Shown piece after piece: positions 7,546-15,345 of a stretch of 24,781 bases of DNA. Every line of letters begins with the position of its first letter. The stretch's first letter is position 1. This DNA comes from Cellvibrionaceae bacterium. Its GTDB lineage: Bacteria > Pseudomonadota > Gammaproteobacteria > Pseudomonadales > Cellvibrionaceae. A program made the translations under genes and the position numbers. Location of the stretch: positions 1-24,781 of the forward strand of contig JAGKXA010000044.1 of NCBI GenBank assembly GCA_021151615.1, read 5' to 3'. The notes under the pieces were generated by a model. That model did not search any database. It was not told the origin of the DNA and was given only the letters and a program-made list of their open reading frames with translations.

Positions 7546-8187
7546 ATGAAACGTTTATTGATCGCAACAAGTCTATTGGCAAGCACCTTGGTGAGCTTTG
7601 GTTTACGCGCCGATGAAGCCGCCGACATCAAACAATTGCAAACCCGCTGGGCAGAAATTAAATACCAGCTGCCGGAAGCCCAGCGCGAAAAAGCCTTTGA
7701 GACTTTAGTGGCCGAGGCTGAAAAACTGCGCTCCAGCAACGCCGATAAACCTGCCTACCTGATTTGGGAGGGAATTATTCGCTCCACCTATGCCGGCGCC
7801 AAAGGCGGATTGGGTGCACTGGATCAGGTTAAACAAGCCAAAAAATTATTTGAACAATCCATCAGTATCGCACCGGATGCACTGGCCGGCTCAGCCTACA
7901 CCAGTTTGGGGTCGCTCTATTATCAAGTACCCGGCTGGCCAGTAGGTTTTGGCGATGACAAAAAAGCCAAAGAGATGCTGCTAAAAGGATTGAGCTATAA
8001 TCCGGACGGTATAGATTCCAATTATTTTTACGGCGATTTCTTACTCGATCAAAAACACTATCAACAAGCTATGGCAAGCTTTGAAAAAGCCCTGCAAGCG
8101 CCACCGCGCCCTGGCCGTGAATCGGCGGACGCGGGTCGTAAACAGGAAATTGAAACCGCGCTAGCCAAAGCGAAACAGCATTTGTAA
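7546..8187 (+). CDS. Exported protein with TPR-like helical repeats
   Basis: A 213-residue protein with a clear Sec signal peptide (MKRLLIATSLLASTLVSFGL, probable cleavage after LRA at 22). The mature part is helical with TPR-type pairs, for example KKLFEQSISIAPDALAGSAY and YQQAMASFEKALQAPPRP, suggesting a periplasmic scaffold. It starts 11 bases after the SDR stop with an AGAGG ribosome-binding site, so it belongs to the same transcript. Its placement after three cytoplasmic enzymes is the first sign that the pathway has an envelope component. The next gene is 101 bases away, the largest gap in the cluster, where I see neither a strong terminator nor a clear promoter. Confidence 0.75.
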   Translation: MKRLLIATSLLASTLVSFGLRADEAADIKQLQTRWAEIKYQLPEAQREKAFETLVAEAEKLRSSNADKPAYLIWEGIIRSTYAGAKGGLGALDQVKQAKKLFEQSISIAPDALAGSAYTSLGSLYYQVPGWPVGFGDDKKAKEMLLKGLSYNPDGIDSNYFYGDFLLDQKHYQQAMASFEKALQAPPRPGRESADAGRKQEIETALAKAKQHL

Positions 8188-8288
8188 CCTATTGCCCCCT
8201 GAATTGTTTCGCTGATTCACAGCAGTGTGATGCAAACGCAAGGCGGCGATATTGGTTTGAATTAACTGATTCAATTGAGAGTAACAGG

Positions 8289-8948
8289 ATGCACATACTG
8301 CTGGTTGAAGACGACAACCTGTTAGCGGACGGCATAGTGAGTGCGCTTAAGCGCGCTGGCTTTGCTGTCAGTTGGCTGGATAATGGCAAGGCGGCAAGCA
8401 CATTTCTTGCGGCGGAACCGCCTGATATTTTATTGCTGGATTTAGGCCTTCCTGATATGGACGGCCTGGAATTATTGCGCCTGGTGCGCCACAAAAAATT
8501 TCCTACCCAAGTATTAATTCTGACGGCACGCGACAGCACCAATGCGAAAGTAGCAGGATTGGATGCCGGTGCCGATGATTACCTGACTAAACCGTTTGAG
8601 CTGGATGAATTGCTCGCACGCCTGCGTGTACTGGAGCGACGCTTGGGCAATGCCTCCACGGCCATGATTCAGGTTGGCCCGCTGAAACTGGATACGAGTC
8701 ATCACCTCGCCCTGCTCAACGACGAGCCGATGAATTTGTCGCGCCGCGAATATATGCTGCTCAAAGCGTTGGTTGAGCACGTGGGAATAATCCAAACCAA
8801 AGAGGGATTGGAAAGCAAACTCTACAGTTGGGGCGATGAGGTGGCGAGCAATGCGATTGAGGTGCACATCCACAACCTGCGCAAAAAATTACCCGCTGAT
8901 TTTATAAAAACCCTGCGCGGCATTGGCTACATGGTTCCGCGCCAATGA
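8289..8948 (+). CDS. OmpR-family response regulator (QseB/PmrA/BqsR-like)
   Basis: A 219-residue two-domain regulator. The receiver has the acidic pair Asp8-Asp9, the phosphorylated Asp51 (LLLDLGLPDMDG), Thr79 and Lys101 (TKPF). The winged-helix Trans_reg_C domain covers about 125-219 with LSRREYMLLKAL, a recognition segment VHIHNLRKKL and TLRGIGYM. Receiver and linker resemble the QseB/PmrA/TctD subgroup, whose members bind paired TTAAG/CTTAA repeats; such repeats occur at 3618-3644 in front of this cluster. The stop overlaps the kinase start (ATGA), so the two are translationally coupled. The likely target is the promoter of the hemolysin-family gene. Confidence 0.88.
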   Translation: MHILLVEDDNLLADGIVSALKRAGFAVSWLDNGKAASTFLAAEPPDILLLDLGLPDMDGLELLRLVRHKKFPTQVLILTARDSTNAKVAGLDAGADDYLTKPFELDELLARLRVLERRLGNASTAMIQVGPLKLDTSHHLALLNDEPMNLSRREYMLLKALVEHVGIIQTKEGLESKLYSWGDEVASNAIEVHIHNLRKKLPADFIKTLRGIGYMVPRQ

Positions 8949-10357
8949 AATCCATTCGCGTATTTCTGGTGGTATTGCTGATCGCTATTATTACCTTGGC
9001 CAATTTTACCGCAGCAGTTCGCGGTTATCTGCGGAGCATGGATGAAGCGGAGAATTTATTTAACCAACGCTTGCTGCAACAAGTTGACCTGTTGAATTAT
9101 TTATTGCCAGCGCAGTATCAGACGTATTTACAACAGGCTACTCCTGTGGTGTTTAGCGCCCGCAATAAAAATCTCCCGCCAGAACCCCGGACACGGGTTG
9201 CCGATTTACAATTTCAATGGGTGAGTAATGATGGAAAATTACTGATGCGCTCAGCTGCCATGCCAGACGAAGTCATCAGTGAATTGCGCAGCGGCTATCA
9301 GTTTATTAATTTCAACCATTATCGCTGGCATGTGCTGGTAGCGCAGGCGCAAGGCGACGCCGGCTGGTATGTGCTAGCAGAACGCGATGACCAACGTTAC
9401 CGGCTCGCAGAATCCATGACATTGCAAGCGGTATCACCCATGGTATTGGCGATTCCGGTGATTGGCTTTGTGATTTGGTGGGTGCTCGGAATCGGCCTGA
9501 AACCCGTAAACCGTTTGGCAAAAGAGTTTCACGCGCGTGAAGCGACCGATTTGCGCCCAATCGAACAGCAGGATATGCCGAGCGAGCTAACCCAATTGGC
9601 CCATTCCGCCAACGAACTCTTGCGGCGCCTGGAGGCATCCTTTTTACGCGAACAACGCTTTTCCGCCGATGCTGCCCACGAATTGCGCACACCGATAGCG
9701 GCATTAAATATCCATTGCGAAAATTTACTTCACGAACTGCACTCCGCACCGGAATCCGCTTATAAATTGCAGCAGGGAATCAAACGCATGAGTTATTTGG
9801 TGGAACAAATTTTGTTACTCAACAAAACCTCCCCCGACCATTTCATGAGTCAATTCAAACCCGTGAACCTCACCGCTCTGAGCAAGCAGGTTATTGTTGC
9901 GGCCAGCGATGCATTGAGCGATAAAGACATAGAAATCGAATTTGCGGGAGATGAGTGCTGGGTGGACGGTGACAGCGCCGCGCTGGAAACCTTGGTCAGC
10001 AATTTACTGGGTAACGCCATTAAATATTCCCCCAACCACGGCAAAATTGCATTACACACCTGGCAGCGCGGCTCCGATGTTGTGCTGGAAGTCATGGACA
10101 ATGGCCCGGGCATTCCCGCCGGGCAGCGCGCGCGGGTGTTTGATCGTTTTTATCGGCTACACGGTGATCGCCACGATTCTGGTACCCCCGGATGTGGCCT
10201 GGGCTTATCCATTGTGAAGCAAGTCATTGATCTGCACCATGCGCAGATTCATTTAACGGAATCATCCTTTCCGTCCGGATTGTTAGTACTGGTAACCCTT
10301 TCTGCCAGCACTATGTTGCGTGCCAATCAAACCATTGAAGGAGCACACGCGAAATGA
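8945..10357 (+). CDS. Sensor histidine kinase, partner of the regulator at 8289
   Basis: A 470-residue membrane kinase. Helix 1 is at about 5-25 and helix 2 at about 164-184, enclosing a 140-residue periplasmic sensor region. A HAMP-like segment follows, then the H-box FSADAAHELRTP with the phosphorylated His245, the N-box LVSNLLGNAIKYSP, G1 DNGPGIP and G2 GCGLGLSIV. The architecture matches QseC/PmrB/BqsS kinases. I looked for an iron-binding ExxE or RExxE in the periplasmic part and found only acidic patches (MDEAEN near 32-37, AERDD near 145-149), so iron sensing is suggested by context rather than by the known motif. The start overlaps the regulator stop and the stop overlaps the cupredoxin start, both by four bases. 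Confidence 0.87.
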   Translation: MKSIRVFLVVLLIAIITLANFTAAVRGYLRSMDEAENLFNQRLLQQVDLLNYLLPAQYQTYLQQATPVVFSARNKNLPPEPRTRVADLQFQWVSNDGKLLMRSAAMPDEVISELRSGYQFINFNHYRWHVLVAQAQGDAGWYVLAERDDQRYRLAESMTLQAVSPMVLAIPVIGFVIWWVLGIGLKPVNRLAKEFHAREATDLRPIEQQDMPSELTQLAHSANELLRRLEASFLREQRFSADAAHELRTPIAALNIHCENLLHELHSAPESAYKLQQGIKRMSYLVEQILLLNKTSPDHFMSQFKPVNLTALSKQVIVAASDALSDKDIEIEFAGDECWVDGDSAALETLVSNLLGNAIKYSPNHGKIALHTWQRGSDVVLEVMDNGPGIPAGQRARVFDRFYRLHGDRHDSGTPGCGLGLSIVKQVIDLHHAQIHLTESSFPSGLLVLVTLSASTMLRANQTIEGAHAK

Positions 10358-10683
10358 GACTGAAAAACGTAGCACTGATTTTTTCCTGCTTAATGCCACT
10401 GACTGTACACGCGGCAGTGCCCGAATTTACCATTGAAATTCGCGATCATTTATTTTTTCCATCCACATTGGTGATTCCTGCCAACACCAAAGTAAAACTG
10501 ATTGTGATTAATCAGGACTCTACGCCGGAAGAATTTGAAAGCTATGAGTTAAATCGTGAAAAAGTCATTATGGGCGGCGCAAAAGCCATTATTTTTATTG
10601 GCCCACTGAAACCGGGCGACTACCCGTTTTTTGGTGAGTTCAACCCCAAAACAGCCCAAGGGCTGATTCGCGTACAACCCTAG
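10354..10683 (+). CDS. Small periplasmic cupredoxin-like protein
   Basis: A 109-residue exported protein with a signal peptide ending at about VHA-AVP (20/21). The mature domain resembles the cupredoxin unit at the start of EfeO and related iron-transport proteins: IRDHLFFPSTLVIPANTKVKLIV in pieces, then EEFESYELNREKVI, then GPLKPGDYPFFGEF. In relatives I recall a histidine after GEF; here that position is Asn97, so one metal ligand may be absent and the copper or iron site may be altered. It overlaps the kinase stop and is followed 11 bases later by the FTR1-like permease. Pairing of a cupredoxin with FTR1 is a known arrangement in iron uptake. Confidence 0.78.
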   Translation: MRLKNVALIFSCLMPLTVHAAVPEFTIEIRDHLFFPSTLVIPANTKVKLIVINQDSTPEEFESYELNREKVIMGGAKAIIFIGPLKPGDYPFFGEFNPKTAQGLIRVQP

Positions 10684-10694
10684 AGGCAACCACC

Positions 10695-11519
10695 ATGGTC
10701 GATGCAATCCTGCTGGTTTTGCGTGAGGTGCTGGAGGCGGCACTGATCATTACCATATTAATGGTCATGAGCAGAAAGCTATCTGTGTCATTACAGTGGA
10801 TAGCCGCCGCCCTCGTATTAGGTGTTATCAGTTCCTGGGCACTGGCGCACTACGCCTACACCATTGCAGATGCACTTGAAGGTACAGGCCAGGAGTGGAT
10901 GAATGCCAGTTTGTATTTTCTGGTAGTGCTGGCGTTTATTTTGATTGCAGCCACAATAGCGCCGCTCATTTTTACCACCCCGAAACAACTCATTTATTTA
11001 TCTTCTGCTACAACGTCAACGCGCCGGCGCCGCCTATTTACTGGCTGCGCACTCTTTGCTGTGGGTTTATCCCTCGCACGCGAGGTGGCGGAAATTTGGA
11101 TTTATTTCGGCGGCTTTGTGCAACAACCCGATAAATTGCAATCAGCATTAATCGGCGGCGCAATAGGCTTGGGGATAGGCGCAAGCCTGGGCGCAATCAC
11201 CTATTATCTGCTGGTGTTTATTTCTGTTCGCCGCTTTCTAGATTTTCTCTTTGTATTTTTACTGCTGCTCAGTGGTGGCTTATCGATGCAGATCGCCAAA
11301 CAACTTATGCAAATCGGGGTACTGGACTCCACTGAACCACTCTGGGACAGTTCGCAGCTGGTAAATGAACATTCATGGGTCGGTGAACTGCTCTACGCGC
11401 TGATCGGATATGACTCCAGCCCAAGCGCTATGCAAGTTATTTTCTATGGCATTGCCATTACTCCATTGGTGTTAATACTCGCCTGGAATTGGTCTCGCAG
11501 GAATCAACGCAATGCGTAA
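10695..11519 (+). CDS. FTR1/EfeU-like iron permease
   Basis: An integral inner-membrane protein of 274 residues with about seven hydrophobic segments. It carries the two signature motifs of the iron permease FTR1 family, one in each half: Arg10-Glu-Val-Leu-Glu14 (LREVLEAAL) and Arg129-Glu-Val-Ala-Glu133 (LAREVAEIWIYFGG). In yeast Ftr1 and bacterial EfeU, the R-E-x-x-E motifs coordinate iron during passage. There is no EfeB peroxidase in the window; the preceding small cupredoxin may serve as the periplasmic partner. The stop overlaps the next start by 8 bases. Direction and ion (iron uptake) are inferred from the family. Confidence 0.85.
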   Translation: MVDAILLVLREVLEAALIITILMVMSRKLSVSLQWIAAALVLGVISSWALAHYAYTIADALEGTGQEWMNASLYFLVVLAFILIAATIAPLIFTTPKQLIYLSSATTSTRRRRLFTGCALFAVGLSLAREVAEIWIYFGGFVQQPDKLQSALIGGAIGLGIGASLGAITYYLLVFISVRRFLDFLFVFLLLLSGGLSMQIAKQLMQIGVLDSTEPLWDSSQLVNEHSWVGELLYALIGYDSSPSAMQVIFYGIAITPLVLILAWNWSRRNQRNA

Positions 11520-12207
11520 AATATTTTCCCTGTTGTTAATTTGCGCAAGCACTGCACCCGGTTTAGCTCGGGCGGAGTTAAATCGGGTTTACCATCCCTA
11601 CGTGGAACAAAACGAACGCGAATTGGAATACGGTGCGGTGTGGCGCGACCTAACCAACGAAAATATTATGTTGCAACGCGCAGGTTTTGGTTACGCCTGG
11701 GCTGAGCATTGGTTTGGAGAAATTTATTTATTAAACGAATCCATTACCCATGAAGGCGAACAAATTCGCGGCTATGAAGCGGAAATAAAATGGCAGCTCA
11801 CCGAGCAAGGTGAATATTGGGCCGATTGGGGGTTGCTGCTCGAAGCCGGTAGCGCGCACGACATCAATCGCCGTGAAGTCGCGCTCGGCCTGTTGATGGA
11901 AAAGGAAATCACACCAAACTGGGTCAGCACACTAAACCTGTTCGCCGAGTATGAATTTGGCAAGGACATCAAAGACGAATTCGAAACCGCGCTACGCGCC
12001 CAATTCCGCTACCGCTATTCACCTGTGTTCGAGCCAGCGCTCGAATTTTATCTTGATGATCAAGACTGGGCCGCCGGCCCCACGCTCACCGGAGTACAAA
12101 AGATTTCTACCAAAACACAATTGCGCTGGGAACTGGGATTTCTATTTGGTTTGGACAAAGAAACCCCGGACAACAATATTCGTTTGGGAATTGAGTTTGA
12201 GTTTTAG
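11512..12207 (+). CDS. Putative outer-membrane beta-barrel protein
   Basis: A 231-residue exported protein with a signal peptide ending near ARA-ELN (21/22). The rest alternates polar and aromatic residues in short strands (GFGYAWAEHWFGEIYLL, LRWELGFLFGL) and ends in phenylalanine (IRLGIEFEF), the typical C-terminal signal for assembly of outer-membrane barrels. Length suggests roughly 8-10 strands. I do not recognise a named family. It overlaps the permease gene, so it closes the cluster: an outer-membrane component beside a cupredoxin and an iron permease would complete an envelope-spanning route for a metal or a product. Confidence 0.65.
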   Translation: MRKIFSLLLICASTAPGLARAELNRVYHPYVEQNERELEYGAVWRDLTNENIMLQRAGFGYAWAEHWFGEIYLLNESITHEGEQIRGYEAEIKWQLTEQGEYWADWGLLLEAGSAHDINRREVALGLLMEKEITPNWVSTLNLFAEYEFGKDIKDEFETALRAQFRYRYSPVFEPALEFYLDDQDWAAGPTLTGVQKISTKTQLRWELGFLFGLDKETPDNNIRLGIEFEF

Positions 12208-12288
12208 CGAACTATTACAGTTCCACATGCCTATGAAGCACATTAACACTGTGGACCATACCCACAAGGCGCCATTAGGAGCAATTAC

Positions 12289-12774
12289 ATGCTCGAATTC
12301 TTAGATGCAGAAGCAAAAGATGCAGAGCTTCTACGCGACCTCTTGATTACATCGAAGGGCTACTGGGGCTATTCGCAAGAACAACTCGAAAAATGGAGAT
12401 CCAATTTAACATTCAAAAAAGAATATATTGCTCGCAATACCGTCAAACTTATTGTAAAAGATAATGATGTGATTGGATTTTTCGCACTTGTGAAAGGCGA
12501 CAGCAATGAACTTGACCACCTGTGGCTATTACCGAACGCAATTGGCAAGGGCTACGGTAATCGGGCATTTGATCAGATTCTTGCAGAATGCGAGGCACTA
12601 GGTATTTCAGATTTTTTCATCATATCCGACCCGGATGCTGAAGGATTTTATTTAAAGAAAGGCGCATTAAAAGTGGGTGAAATTTACAGCGAACCCCAAC
12701 AAAGAATGCTGCCTAAATTGAAATACAAAGTCTCGCTAGCTACCGAGCTGCCACAACACCCAAAAAGCCGCTGA
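12289..12774 (+). CDS. GNAT family N-acetyltransferase
   Basis: A 161-residue single-domain protein. The central strand and loop DVIGFFALVKGD, then LDHLWLLPNAIGKGYGNRAFDQIL (motif A of Q/R-x-x-G-x-G type, here IGKGYG at about 84-89) and the C-terminal FYLKKGALKVGE segment are those of GNAT acetyltransferases. The substrate is unknown. AGGAG at 12277-12281 precedes ATG 12289. It lies 81 bases after the barrel gene and probably has its own role. A strong hairpin terminator follows at 12797. Confidence 0.85.
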   Translation: MLEFLDAEAKDAELLRDLLITSKGYWGYSQEQLEKWRSNLTFKKEYIARNTVKLIVKDNDVIGFFALVKGDSNELDHLWLLPNAIGKGYGNRAFDQILAECEALGISDFFIISDPDAEGFYLKKGALKVGEIYSEPQQRMLPKLKYKVSLATELPQHPKSR

Positions 12775-12796
12775 ACACATGATAGCGCTTTTCCAC

Positions 12797-12837
12797 AAAG
12801 GAAGATCCGTGACTTATGAATCACGGCATTTCCTTTT
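12797..12837. terminator. Bidirectional rho-independent terminator
   Basis: The core stem CCGTGA / TCACGG is extended by AAAGGAA on the left pairing with TTCCTTT on the right after small internal mismatches. The A-rich left arm and T-rich right arm let it work on both strands, between the convergent GNAT (+) and globin (-) genes. Confidence 0.75.
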
Positions 12838-12855
12838 GTTAATCCAGGAAATCAA

Positions 12856-13260
12856 TTACCTCGCCGCCTCTTTCATCACATCCGCCATCACGGAATAGAC
12901 TTCAACCCAAGCGCCTTTGGTCTCCGGCGTGAAGTCGTCACCCAGGCCCTGCCCCAGAGTTTTTATTAATGCGGCCGCTACGGTGTCGTAATGTGAATCT
13001 TGCACCCCGTAACCGCCGTGGCGTTTACCAAGGTTTTGTAATACGGGAACCAATACATTCAGCTCGGTTAATTTACTCACGGCAACTGAAATCATTTCGA
13101 TTAGTTTTTTACCTTGCGCTTGCAGGTCACCTTTGAATAAGGGTTTGAGCGCAGGGTCTAATTCAAATAAATTTTGATAAAACAGGGCCGCGGCTTGCGG
13201 GCCAATGGCGACTACTTTTTGCCAGGAATTTTGTACCAGTTGAATGGTTGAACTATCCAT
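12856..13260 (-). CDS. Single-domain bacterial globin (Vitreoscilla-hemoglobin type)
   Basis: A 134-residue heme protein without the reductase domain of flavohemoglobins. It aligns with Vitreoscilla hemoglobin: Phe42 at CD1 (LKPLFKGD), a distal-side GDLQAQGKKL segment, KRHGGYGV, and the proximal His90 in DSHYDTVAAALIK, followed by GAWVEVYSVMADVM at the end of the fold. Such globins bind oxygen or nitric oxide and support growth at low oxygen or protect against NO. It is monocistronic, flanked by terminators on both sides. The start has AGGTG seven or so bases upstream. Confidence 0.9.
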   Translation of the reverse strand: MDSSTIQLVQNSWQKVVAIGPQAAALFYQNLFELDPALKPLFKGDLQAQGKKLIEMISVAVSKLTELNVLVPVLQNLGKRHGGYGVQDSHYDTVAAALIKTLGQGLGDDFTPETKGAWVEVYSVMADVMKEAAR

Positions 13261-13298
13261 ACGACACCTATTTATCGTTGAGAAGATACAGGGAAGGC

Positions 13299-13330
13299 AA
13301 AAAGCAATCGCCAGTTGGCGATTGCTTTTT
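13299..13330. terminator. Rho-independent terminator after the M23 peptidase gene
   Basis: A perfect 14-base stem (13299-13312 pairing with 13317-13330) around the loop AGTT, with an A5 start and a T5 end, so it has the uridine tract on either strand. It lies 16 bases past the stop codon of the minus-strand M23 peptidase gene and separates it from the globin gene. Confidence 0.92.
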
Positions 13331-13345
13331 GGTTTAACAGATTAA

Positions 13346-14419
13346 TTATTTACGCCAGATTCCGGTGTACACAGAACCGCAGTACCACCAGCCGTGCAGG
13401 TAGAAACCTTGGCTAGATAAGGTAGCTTGCTTGCTGTTGAAGGTAGTCAGATTCATGCCATGGTAGGCAACCCACGCACCCTGTGATGGAACCCAGCTGG
13501 TGTTGTAAATCTGGCCGTTGTCAGTGCAAGCGTAGGTGTTTGGCATTTCGCCGGAATCGGCAAAGTGGTTAAACCAGGCTTGCATACGCTCATCAGGAAT
13601 GTTGTTCACCGTCCAGTTGCCCACTGAATGCGGTGCCCATACCATCACTTCACCGGTAGGTAATGAATTACCACTCAACAGGCTCCAGGTGGCATTGACC
13701 GACGCAGTTTGATTGGTAAACGCTGTGGTTTGACCGTGATCGAACTTCAACTTCACGGCGCTACCGCCCGGAGTTTGCACATGCACATGCAAGTGCGGGC
13801 CGGATGAGTTACCCACGTTACCCACCGAACCCAGGATCTGGCCCTTGGTGATGCGCGCACCACCGCTCACGGCGCCATCTGCGTTCAGCACATACCCTGG
13901 CTTCGCTGTTGAACTGTAGGTTGCAGTCTTGGGGCAAAGGCTACTCGGGATTGAACCCGGCTGCGCGTGGGCATAGAGGGCGTAGTTGCCATCATCTTGC
14001 AGCACATACAGATAGTTTCCTGCGTAGGAAATATAACCTTCGGTTACTTTGGCGTGATTGGAGCCGGGGGTATTTTCCGGGGCGTTACGCCAGCAATTCA
14101 CTACAACGCCATCGTCCATTGCACGGATTTTTGCACCGTAAACTATGTAGCTGGAGTTGAGCGAGCTATCGGATGAATCCGTTTTTAACTGCGACCATTT
14201 ACTGCTGCCAATATGGCGACGGGCAACGATATCCAGTGCCTCTGCCTGTGAGCCGCCAGACCAATGGGTAGTCGTGGTGTAACGGTAGGTCAGGTTGATG
14301 TCATCGGCACGCAGAGGAAACTCCCCAGCGGAAGCGGTGACAGAAACCAATGCAGCAGATGCCACAATCAATGAACGGGCAACAGCAATTGAACGAGTAA
14401 AAGTATTAAATGCTTTCAT
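13346..14419 (-). CDS. Secreted M23 (LytM-type) metallopeptidase with C-terminal BTRD1-like domain
   Basis: A 357-residue exported protein with a long signal peptide (cleavage near TASA-GEF, 31/32). The peptidase part has His52 and Asp63 (HWSGGSQAEALD), ALYAHAQPG with His151, and GPHLHVHV with His211 and His213; these are the expected zinc and catalytic residues of M23 enzymes, which cut peptide cross-links, often in glycine-rich substrates. A G-x-V-G-N-V-G-N-SSGPHLH block is typical. The last 60 or so residues (GAWVAYHGMNLTTFNSKQ, then GFYLHGWWYCG, YTGIWRK) resemble the bacterial tandem repeat domain 1 found in polyglycine hydrolases and other secreted enzymes. An AAAGGAAA ribosome-binding site precedes the start. 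It may lyse other cells or remodel the envelope. Confidence 0.82.
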   Translation of the reverse strand: MKAFNTFTRSIAVARSLIVASAALVSVTASAGEFPLRADDINLTYRYTTTTHWSGGSQAEALDIVARRHIGSSKWSQLKTDSSDSSLNSSYIVYGAKIRAMDDGVVVNCWRNAPENTPGSNHAKVTEGYISYAGNYLYVLQDDGNYALYAHAQPGSIPSSLCPKTATYSSTAKPGYVLNADGAVSGGARITKGQILGSVGNVGNSSGPHLHVHVQTPGGSAVKLKFDHGQTTAFTNQTASVNATWSLLSGNSLPTGEVMVWAPHSVGNWTVNNIPDERMQAWFNHFADSGEMPNTYACTDNGQIYNTSWVPSQGAWVAYHGMNLTTFNSKQATLSSQGFYLHGWWYCGSVYTGIWRK

Positions 14420-14532
14420 TTTAAATTTCCTTTTAGATCAAAATGAGTGAGTGTTTAGTGATGAATCAAAATGCAGTGAACAACTGCGATGAACAAGTTC
14501 CCTTTACCAGCAGCGACCGCCATGTCGTTTGT

Positions 14533-14915
14533 TCATGTGGCCATAGTAGGGGAGAAGATTGTCAGGAGTTTGTCGAGGAGGGAGAGATTTGTGTCAATTG
14601 TGTCAGCGAGGGCAAGCCAGGCATCGAGGGGGCTTTTAATCCGATCCCCTAGCTCATCTACTACATGCAAATAGATTTCAGTTTTTGCGTAATGAAAGTC
14701 GAGTGCCTCAATCGGTTGCTGTAAAAAGCGATTGTAGAGAAACATCAGAGCATTGAGGGCTGTTTGCGGTGAAAGAGTATGTATTGCCTAACCCAATAGA
14801 CATAGGTATTCTCGGTGGCGTAGCTTTTTCCATCAAGACGAATAAACGCGCGGAATTGTTAAAAAATTTTTTGCGAACGGCAAAGGCTGCGCTGTATATT
14901 TACAACCCACAACAT
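14533..14915 (-). pseudogene. Degenerate integron integrase (IntI-like tyrosine recombinase)
   Basis: Three blocks of an integron integrase survive on the minus strand. From ATG 14915 the frame reads to a TAA at 14859-14861, where family members have a charged residue. The same frame then gives QFRAFIRLDGKSYATENTY followed by VYWVRQYILFHRKQ (14858-14760), the conserved SAM-like N-terminal region. After a frameshift and loss of about 28 residues, TALNALMFLYNRFLQQPIEA and LDFHYAK follow (14763-14683). The catalytic core is deleted, and the frame resumes with TEIYLHVVDELGDRIKSPLD (from about 14682), equivalent to the IntI C-terminus, where the catalytic tyrosine (IYTHV) sits. The protein cannot be active. 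Cassettes lie on its 5' side, as in all integrons. Confidence 0.85.
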
Positions 14916-15027
14916 CGCTGTTTATTTCCATTAATATTTTGATCGAAACCTTAACCTATTGATTTATAAAATATTTTGAATTTCACTCGACTTTATATTT
15001 CCGGAAAAATACAGTTTTACCAACGCT

Positions 15028-15034
15028 GTTGAAT
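15028..15034 (+). other. attI-like core site, left border of cassette 1
   Basis: GTTGAAT fits the recombination core GTTRRRY. It lies 9 bases before the ORF start of the first cassette and 113 bases beyond the 5' end of the integrase relic, the expected position of attI. Strand exchange would occur after the G, so cassette 1 would run from 15029 to 15462. Confidence 0.6.
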
Positions 15035-15042
15035 AAACTGTT

Positions 15043-15345
15043 ATGAAGAAAAAAAACAATCCAGTAATGAAGCCAGAAAAAACTTTTCCCATCATTACCT
15101 CTCAGACCGGGCTCAATGAGGCATTCTTAATAGGGACAAGAGAAGAGTTAGAGTGCTTTGCCAATTCAATATTGGAAGCGCTTAATTCCGTAAAGCCCGA
15201 TGTATTCTTTGGCTTTCCTACCGAAACGAGCGATTTGGTTTCCGGAAACCTAGATGGAATAAGCGAAGTTAAACTTGATTGGCTTGTAGTAACAAAAACA
15301 TCAAAAGAAAAGCAGGAAATGTTTTACAAAATATACAATTCATAA
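15043..15345 (+). CDS. Integron cassette 1 protein, uncharacterised
   Basis: A 100-residue soluble protein with no signal peptide or membrane segment. The central block LNEAFLIGTREELECFANSI followed by LEALNS and then DGISEVKLDWLVVTKTS vaguely resembles small Imm32-like immunity proteins (a short strand, G-x-x-E-x-L-x-x-L-A helix, then a strand), but the match is weak and I do not assign function. It fills its cassette almost completely: 14 bases separate the core site from ATG and the stop codon TAA lies inside the left end of the attC. This compact layout is typical of integron cassettes. It is AT-rich compared with the flanking chromosomal genes, and expression would need a promoter in the integrase/attI region. 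Confidence 0.75.
   Translation: MKKKNNPVMKPEKTFPIITSQTGLNEAFLIGTREELECFANSILEALNSVKPDVFFGFPTETSDLVSGNLDGISEVKLDWLVVTKTSKEKQEMFYKIYNS

Noticed and set aside
8188..8288. A possible promoter or terminator between the TPR gene and the regulator
   Set aside because: No convincing hairpin and no clear -35/-10 pair, so I leave it open whether the regulator genes have their own promoter.
8347..8357. CTTAAG palindrome inside the response regulator gene
   Set aside because: A single copy inside a coding sequence, without a paired half-site.
9017..9440. ExxE/RExxE iron-sensing motif in the periplasmic part of the kinase
   Set aside because: Only acidic clusters without the exact spacing were found, so iron sensing is not claimed from the kinase sequence itself.
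14443..14652. A 69-codon frame on the + strand with several cysteines
   Set aside because: It lies opposite the integrase relic, has no good ribosome-binding site and its composition follows the antisense of that relic.
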